Assembly (NCBI RefSeq): GCF_901000735.1
Contig: NC_081541.1
Location: forward strand, 35,110,060-35,174,059
Reading direction: 5' to 3'
DNA from: Corylus avellana
Lineage: Eukaryota; Streptophyta; Magnoliopsida; Fagales; Betulaceae
Length of the DNA: 64,000 nucleotides
Position 1 is the first letter of the stretch. Each line of letters starts with the position of its first letter. The notes beneath the pieces are model-generated. The model saw only the letters and a list, made by a program, of their open reading frames with translations, made no database searches and was not told where the DNA came from. Positions 58,921 through 64,000 of the stretch are shown piece after piece. The translations under genes were made by a program, and so were the position numbers.

Positions 58921-60641
58921 TTCGAATGCTTCAAATATTGCTATTTCTTACGTCCTTTAAATACACAAACAATTGTAAACAGCTCATTCATTCTACAGCA
59001 TAACATGTGGATAATTAAGAAACAAGGTATTTTCTTCAATAATTTTCCCTCAAATTACATTTTACACATATACGTATGTCCATATATACTTAGACAAAAG
59101 ACTACAACTTTCAATGGTAGGTGATGAGATTACAAAATCAAGATAGAGAAGGAAAGTTATTATGTTGGATTGTGAGATGATGATTTGGTTTTTCCTTGTT
59201 TGGTCAGGACATTGGACTGTGAATCCAGCAAATGTCCGTGGGACCTTTTCTCGAAAATTTCTTTTCTTTTTTTTCTTTTGTTTTGTTTTTTTTGTTTTTT
59301 TGTTTTTTTTTTGTTTTCTATATTAACAAATTTTTTTTTGGAAGAAATTTCTTTCCAACTCATACTATTAAAGTAACTTCTATCTTAAAAACATATAAAT
59401 ATATAATTCTCAGTTACATTTAGAGCATTTATTTCTCACATATTTATAAAAATGCACAATGTAAACCAGTTTCGAGGAAACTGGTTTACTATATATGTTA
59501 ATTTATTGCATTTTAATCCAATGATAGTTTTAGAAAGCCACATATGGGTGCCGAATAATGGGTCTCATACTTATAGGTTGCTTTTGAAACCATCATTTGA
59601 TATAAGGTGAGTATTTTTACTCTTAAAAGAAAAGAAAAAAAAAAAGGAAAAAGATGAATCTTTATTGCAATTTAATTTAATGGTAATTTTAAAAGTTACC
59701 TATGAGTGTGAAAAAATAGATTTAATAAAGTGGGAGTATATGTAGCATTACTCTTTAAATATTTGATGCATATAAGTATGGATCAACACTAACAGAGAGG
59801 CTTAATTACAACAAGATAATAGTTTGATATATAAGTACTAAACTAGTCAATTTCTGAGGATAATTAAATATGGTTGTTAGTTCATGAGGCTAAAGAAACA
59901 CCACGAAGCTACTGTATTTGCCCAAAAAAAAAAAAAAAAAACAGAACCAAGAGCAATTAGAGAGACGTTGTTGCTTAAGTCAATTTTCACATGTATGTAT
60001 GTCCCATGGTGTATCGGCCGTTATAGCTCCAAAAGCTGCCGTAAAATGCAAATGAAAGCCCAGCACAGGCTCCCGATAAAGATTACTTCAATTCTATCAC
60101 TAGCTAAAACTAGCTAATGTTTGAGGTCCTAAGAATTGAAGTAAAATTTCATTCTGTATTCTAGGTTCTTACAACAAAACACCAACATCCCCTGTAGCTC
60201 TCAATAAACATATAATCACAAAACATATAAAAATATAATCATCACTCCTCATAAAGTTTTTTTTTTTATTACTATATATATCTTTTCTGCATAAACTACA
60301 ACTTATTTGTCATTTATCTCATTTAACTTTAGCTCAATGTAATTTGGATCCTATTTTGAGGTTTCAATGTCAATTTACTTCATTCATCTATTAATTAGCT
60401 GTTATACGTTGGACATACAAATATGTTAAATAACTAAATTGCACATTTATGAGAAAAAAAAGAAGAGTCAAATGTTTTATTTCATTTTTTCCTTCTCATA
60501 CATAGCAATACAAATTCACCATGTTATTGAGAAAAACATTTAAAACATTGGAATCAAAAAGTGCTTTTCGTTTTATTTATTGGAGAAAATTAACAAAGTT
60601 GTTCGACCTCATTATAATAGATCTGCATGCCTTCAAGTTTA

Positions 60642-61088
60642 TCAATGACCCCACATCTCTTGTAAATTATATTTCTGTTCATCACCATTGAACAAGTATA
60701 TTCCATCATCTTGGGCCTGCCAAAGGAGATAATAATCATGTTGATCATATGCATATGCATTCCATCGTTCAAGCCCATTGCCACTAGTCGCGAAAGCATT
60801 AAAGGTCCTATGTCCTCCCGGCCACGACAGGTTGCAGAAGTAGAGTGTTGTCCCCCAAATTAAGTTGATGTGAGACTCCCATTGGAACTGTTCACCCGGT
60901 GAGATATGATGGATGCCAAGATCTTGGTCTTTGGACCTACAATGAGCTTGTAGGGTTTGATTTGATAACCTATTTTCAATGTGAATAACATACCTTTGGG
61001 AGGGCCAGGCGTTGGTAATTAGCGGTTGACTCATGCACAAAGCCAAGACAAGCAAGAGTGCTAAATTACTAATCTTCTCTACTTTCAT
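60642..61088 (-). CDS. Plant self-incompatibility protein S1 homologue (SPH), copy B
   Basis: 148 residues with the same signal peptide and motifs as copy A. By eye the two coding sequences differ at seven bases in 447: four change residues (K51R, Y93H, I95T, K104N) and three are silent. The intact frame after duplication suggests that it was kept for some time or duplicated recently. Its TATA-like box (tatttaaa) is intact, but all sequence further upstream has been replaced by a LINE oriented away from it, so expression may be lost or altered. Predicted to be secreted; role unknown. Confidence 0.9.
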   Translation of the reverse strand: MKVEKISNLALLLVLALCMSQPLITNAWPSQRYVIHIENRLSNQTLQAHCRSKDQDLGIHHISPGEQFQWESHINLIWGTTLYFCNLSWPGGHRTFNAFATSGNGLERWNAYAYDQHDYYLLWQAQDDGIYLFNGDEQKYNLQEMWGH

Positions 61089-61135
61089 GGCTTGATTCGG
61101 TTTGAATGCTTTCAAAATTGCTACTTCTTACATCC

Positions 61136-61143
61136 TTTAAATA
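61136..61143 (-). promoter_or_regulatory. TATA-like box of SPH copy B
   Basis: TATTTAAA on the gene strand, about 48 bases before the ATG at 61088. The same place reads tagttaaa in copy A and tacttaaa in copy A'. The LINE starts only about 12 bases upstream. Confidence 0.5.
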
Positions 61144-61514
61144 CCCACACGATTAAGCTTCAGTACTAAATAGTTCACCCAGGATCTATAGTTAATGGAG
61201 ATTTTAGAAAGCCCCCTCTGATTTCGAAGAACCTTATGGGGACAGTGGAATGGGTAGCCTTTGAGGTGGCCTAATCTGTTGTCCGGTAGACCATTTGGGA
61301 GAGATCAGGGATGTTGGAGATGATGATGTTTTTTTGGGATTGTAATGAAGTGATGGAAATCTATCTATGTTAACAAATAACAGGGGATTAGAAGGAAAAA
61401 CTACAAGCCTCTTTACGTTTTCCAAGCTTGAATCAAGCAGTGGAAGGAATTATTTTTCAAGCTGATTAAACGGCTGTGAAAGGAAGTTTCAGTGAAATAA
61501 TGAATGAAGAAAGA

Positions 61515-63188
61515 ATGGCAGAAGACCTCAACCGGATGTGGGGAAATTTTTCCCTTTCCGAAATGGAGGAGGATGAACTGGAAATCAATAACCATGCCTG
61601 GGAAGTAGGATCCATTCGGGGTAAAACCTGTGTGGTAGGGAAATTGATTGCGGACCATTTAGTTAGTAAGGAGACCATCCGAACCACTCTTCTTCGGGGG
61701 TGGAAACCGTCGGGAACCCCATCATTCAAGGTATTGGGAGACAATCTCTTTCTGGTGGACTTTGTGGATGAGAAAGATAAGAAACGGGTGCTGGAGGGCA
61801 GGCCTTGGGTTTTTGAGGGCAATCTTTTCGCCGTCGAAGATTATGATGGCTTAACTATCCCGGCAAAAATCCCTTTCGATAAAGAAACCTTCTGGGTACG
61901 AATGCTTAACCTCCCATTGGCATGTATGAGTCTGAATGTAGGCCACCAAATTGGATCCGCGATGGGTCATGTGGAAGAGGTAGATGTAGATGAAGGTGGA
62001 ATGGGATGGGGCGAATACCTAAGAGTAAAGATTACCCTTGATCTGCAGAAACCATTGATGAGAGGGAGAATTTTGAAGATAAATGGGTCTAGAGTTTTGA
62101 TCTCTTTCCAATATGAACGACTCCCTAAAATCTGCTTCAACTGCGGGGTGATAAAACACGGAAAGACGGGGTGCCCGGAGAGAAACAATGGTAGGAAGCA
62201 ACATGCACCAACTGAGTTTGGGCCGTGGCTACGACCGCCATCCCCAAAAAGGGTGTTTGGAGGGAGATTTGGCCAGGGAACGGAAAAACGAGACCCACCA
62301 CAGCAGCAACGGGAGAAGATGGGTGGTTTCGGTCGGCAGGGATATGGGCGCCGCTCTTCACCTGGCACTCAGCGACCGCCGTATCGCAGCCATGAAGGTG
62401 GTGGTTCACAGCCAGGGCAGGCGGAGCGTGGGGAGCAGTCAAATATGGAAGGAGATTCGAATAATAAAAATTTTCCATGCAAGGTCAATCCCATGGCACA
62501 ATCAGGGAGCGAGATGGGCGGAATGTTTAATGAAGATGCAGCTGGAAATCTGGATGACACGAATCAAGGAGGAGCTATGGGTGGAAATTTAAATGCCGCA
62601 AATTCAGGAGGTGATTGCGCTGGGGATATGAGTCCTAAAAAGTATGCAGATACAGGTGATACGCTTAATGGGCTGAATCCAGATGCTAAGCTTTATGGAC
62701 TGAATCCACCGGAAATTGCGGCAGAAATGGAGAAAGGAGCGCATAGGGGATTGTACTCTGCAGCTAGTAATAAATTCCTAGATGAGCTGTCACATAAGGA
62801 AGAACAGTCAGCAGGACACGTGGTCGAAAACACTGATGAGTTGTATGCTGAGGATGGGCACAGGGGGACTAAACGAACAAGAAATTCAGGAAATAGTTTT
62901 TTTACTATGTCTGAAGTGGAGAAAAGGATGAGACGTGCTCTCTCTGCTGATGTACCGAATTTAAGAGGGGCCAGTGATGAAACATGGAGACAGGGAGGTC
63001 GAAATAAGTCCTCAATTAACACCCATGGAGACAATAGGGGTAAAAGTAAAATATGTGATTTTCAGGAGAAGGGGGTAGAAGGAAGGAAAGTATGTCGACC
63101 AAAAGGCAAACCAGGGGCGGGGAAAAAAACTGAAAATAGTGGATCGGGATTGGCGGAGGCTGGTCACCAGCCCCGCCGACCGCAATGA
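61515..63188 (+). CDS. LINE ORF1: DUF4283/zinc-knuckle protein
   Basis: 557 residues from the ATG that aligns with the MAED start of the other LINE; an in-frame ATG at 61500 would add five. DUF4283 marks are LIADHLVSKETIRTTLLRGW, GRPWVFEGNLFAVEDYDG, TFWVRMLNLPLACM and FQYERLPKIC. They are followed by the CCHC knuckle CFNCGVIKHGKTGC and a long glycine- and asparagine-rich polar tail that ends in RRPQ like the other copy. It binds element RNA in the RNP (family knowledge). Confidence 0.92.
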   Translation: MAEDLNRMWGNFSLSEMEEDELEINNHAWEVGSIRGKTCVVGKLIADHLVSKETIRTTLLRGWKPSGTPSFKVLGDNLFLVDFVDEKDKKRVLEGRPWVFEGNLFAVEDYDGLTIPAKIPFDKETFWVRMLNLPLACMSLNVGHQIGSAMGHVEEVDVDEGGMGWGEYLRVKITLDLQKPLMRGRILKINGSRVLISFQYERLPKICFNCGVIKHGKTGCPERNNGRKQHAPTEFGPWLRPPSPKRVFGGRFGQGTEKRDPPQQQREKMGGFGRQGYGRRSSPGTQRPPYRSHEGGGSQPGQAERGEQSNMEGDSNNKNFPCKVNPMAQSGSEMGGMFNEDAAGNLDDTNQGGAMGGNLNAANSGGDCAGDMSPKKYADTGDTLNGLNPDAKLYGLNPPEIAAEMEKGAHRGLYSAASNKFLDELSHKEEQSAGHVVENTDELYAEDGHRGTKRTRNSGNSFFTMSEVEKRMRRALSADVPNLRGASDETWRQGGRNKSSINTHGDNRGKSKICDFQEKGVEGRKVCRPKGKPGAGKKTENSGSGLAEAGHQPRRPQ

Positions 63189-64000
63189 CCATATTAAGTT
63201 GGAACTGCCGAGGGCTTGGGAACCGTCGGACAGTTCAAGAACTTCGCCATTTGGTGAAAGAAAAGAAACCCACTATAGTTTTCTTAATGGAAACTAAATT
63301 ACGTAAAAATAAGATGGAAAGAGTACGAAGTCTGCTGGGGTTTGAGCAAGTGTTTGTGGTTGATTGTGTGGGGAAGAGTGGAGGACTGGCTCTCCTATGG
63401 AAGACAGATGCTGGGGTGGAGATTCAAAACTATAGTCGTCGACATATAAATGCGATGGTGTGTTCTCCCCCAACGCAACTGAAATGGAAACTTACATGTT
63501 TCTATGGTCATCCGGATCCTAGTAAGAGACCAGAGGCTTGGAGCCTACTTCGACATATCGCTCGCTTAGATCCTATCCCTTGGGTCTGTCTTGGTGACTT
63601 CAATGAAATCCTGAGTGCCGATGAAAAATTTGGAGGGAATAGACGCCAAAGGGGATTGATGGAAAACTTTCAAACCACTTTGGTGGTGTGTGGTTTATCG
63701 GACTTGGGATATAGGGGACCTAAATATACTTGGAATAATGGTAGAGAAGGGGCCGACTTCACTAAAGAAAGACTTGACCGAGTGGTGGCGAACAAAGAAT
63801 GGTGTGAATTTTTTCACGGCATGGAGGTTGGAGTTGGGGTCTCACTTTGGTCAGATCATTCTCCAATTTGGGTACTGTTGCAGAACAAGCCTAGAAGCCA
63901 CAAAGGTTCACACAAGTTCAGATATGAGGCTGGGTGGGACCTGCATGCTAAATGCCGTGAAGTAATCGCTAATACGTGGGAGAACAATATAACCCATACT
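63185..64000 (+). CDS. LINE ORF2, N-terminal endonuclease part (incomplete)
   Basis: The frame opens at the ATG inside the ORF1 stop (ATGA) and stays open for 272 codons to the window edge. The APE endonuclease motifs are complete: LSWNCRGLGN, FLMETKLRK, GHPDPSKR, CLGDFNEIL, LSDLGYRGPKYTWNN, ERLDRVV and LWSDHSPIW. It is closely similar to ORF2 of the minus-strand LINE. Reverse transcriptase and RNase H would follow beyond the window. Confidence 0.93.
   Translation, partial: MTILSWNCRGLGNRRTVQELRHLVKEKKPTIVFLMETKLRKNKMERVRSLLGFEQVFVVDCVGKSGGLALLWKTDAGVEIQNYSRRHINAMVCSPPTQLKWKLTCFYGHPDPSKRPEAWSLLRHIARLDPIPWVCLGDFNEILSADEKFGGNRRQRGLMENFQTTLVVCGLSDLGYRGPKYTWNNGREGADFTKERLDRVVANKEWCEFFHGMEVGVGVSLWSDHSPIWVLLQNKPRSHKGSHKFRYEAGWDLHAKCREVIANTWENNITHT

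Larger units (their letters stand above)
58694..61154 (-). repeat. Segmental duplication, unit B
   Basis: The second copy of the block described at 55295-57786. The left break lies next to a MITE. At the right break (61154) the match to unit A stops abruptly where the plus-strand LINE begins. Confidence 0.9.
61155..64000 (+). mobile_element. L1-type LINE, 5' part, running off the window
   Basis: A leader of about 360 bases (61155-61514), ORF1 and the first 272 codons of ORF2 are visible. All are open. The left border is set by the loss of similarity between duplication units A and B. The target duplication cannot be seen because the 3' end lies outside. It is a relative of the 49091-54881 LINE, not an identical copy: ORF1 is about 50 residues longer. 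Confidence 0.85.

Overview
The window looks like nuclear DNA of a flowering plant, probably a woody eudicot. Genes are split by AT-rich GT-AG introns and separated by AT-rich DNA full of small transposons. The proteins have clear plant orthologues: PDV2, TOD1/DUF616, ERD15, class 1 phytoglobin, ARIADNE and S1-type secreted proteins. A short insertion of plastid DNA is also present. I cannot name the species. All gene models were read by eye from splice sites, reading-frame continuity and remembered protein families; no search was run.

Layout, left half (1-36.3 kb). An eEF1A-lysine-methyltransferase-like gene (726-3960, 7 exons) is followed by a 1.2 kb MULE-like element with a near-perfect 9 bp target duplication. 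Next come an ARI1/ARI2-type RBR ubiquitin ligase (6769-12487, 7 exons) and the intronless pseudouridine synthase CBF5/NAP57 on the minus strand (14443-16173). CBF5 has telo-box and site II motifs upstream. A nest of decayed retroelements occupies 16.4-17.8 kb. TOD1/DUF616 follows (18236-21201, 6 exons). An intergenic tract of about 6 kb holds a SINE, a tandem repeat and a 0.25 kb plastid trnI-trnA fragment. Then come a MIP1-zipper/DUF547 gene (27283-31843, 11 exons) and PDV2 (33807-36274, 2 exons).

Layout, middle (36.3-48.5 kb). Only the first two exons of a class 1 phytoglobin are visible (37972-38331); a MITE and a 100 N assembly gap follow. An intronless DUF2828/vWA protein lies at 39697-41748. 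A minus-strand ERD15/CID gene carrying a PAM2 motif lies at 43716-44275 and has a 5' UTR intron.

Layout, right end (48.5-64 kb), the most dynamic part. A complete L1-type LINE (49091-54881, minus strand) has two open ORFs and a perfect 16 bp target-site duplication. Beyond it is a cluster of plant self-incompatibility protein homologue (S1/SPH) genes, built from two copies of a roughly 2.5 kb block. Each block carries one broken and one intact gene. A second LINE on the plus strand starts at 61155, about 12 bp upstream of the TATA-like box of the last SPH gene, and runs off the window. Both LINEs join ORF1 to ORF2 by an ATGA stop-start overlap.

The housekeeping genes do not form one pathway. 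Two of them, the eEF1A methyltransferase and CBF5, act in translation or ribosome biogenesis and share telo-box/site II promoter signals. The functional story at the right end is secreted-peptide gene birth and decay together with LINE insertion.
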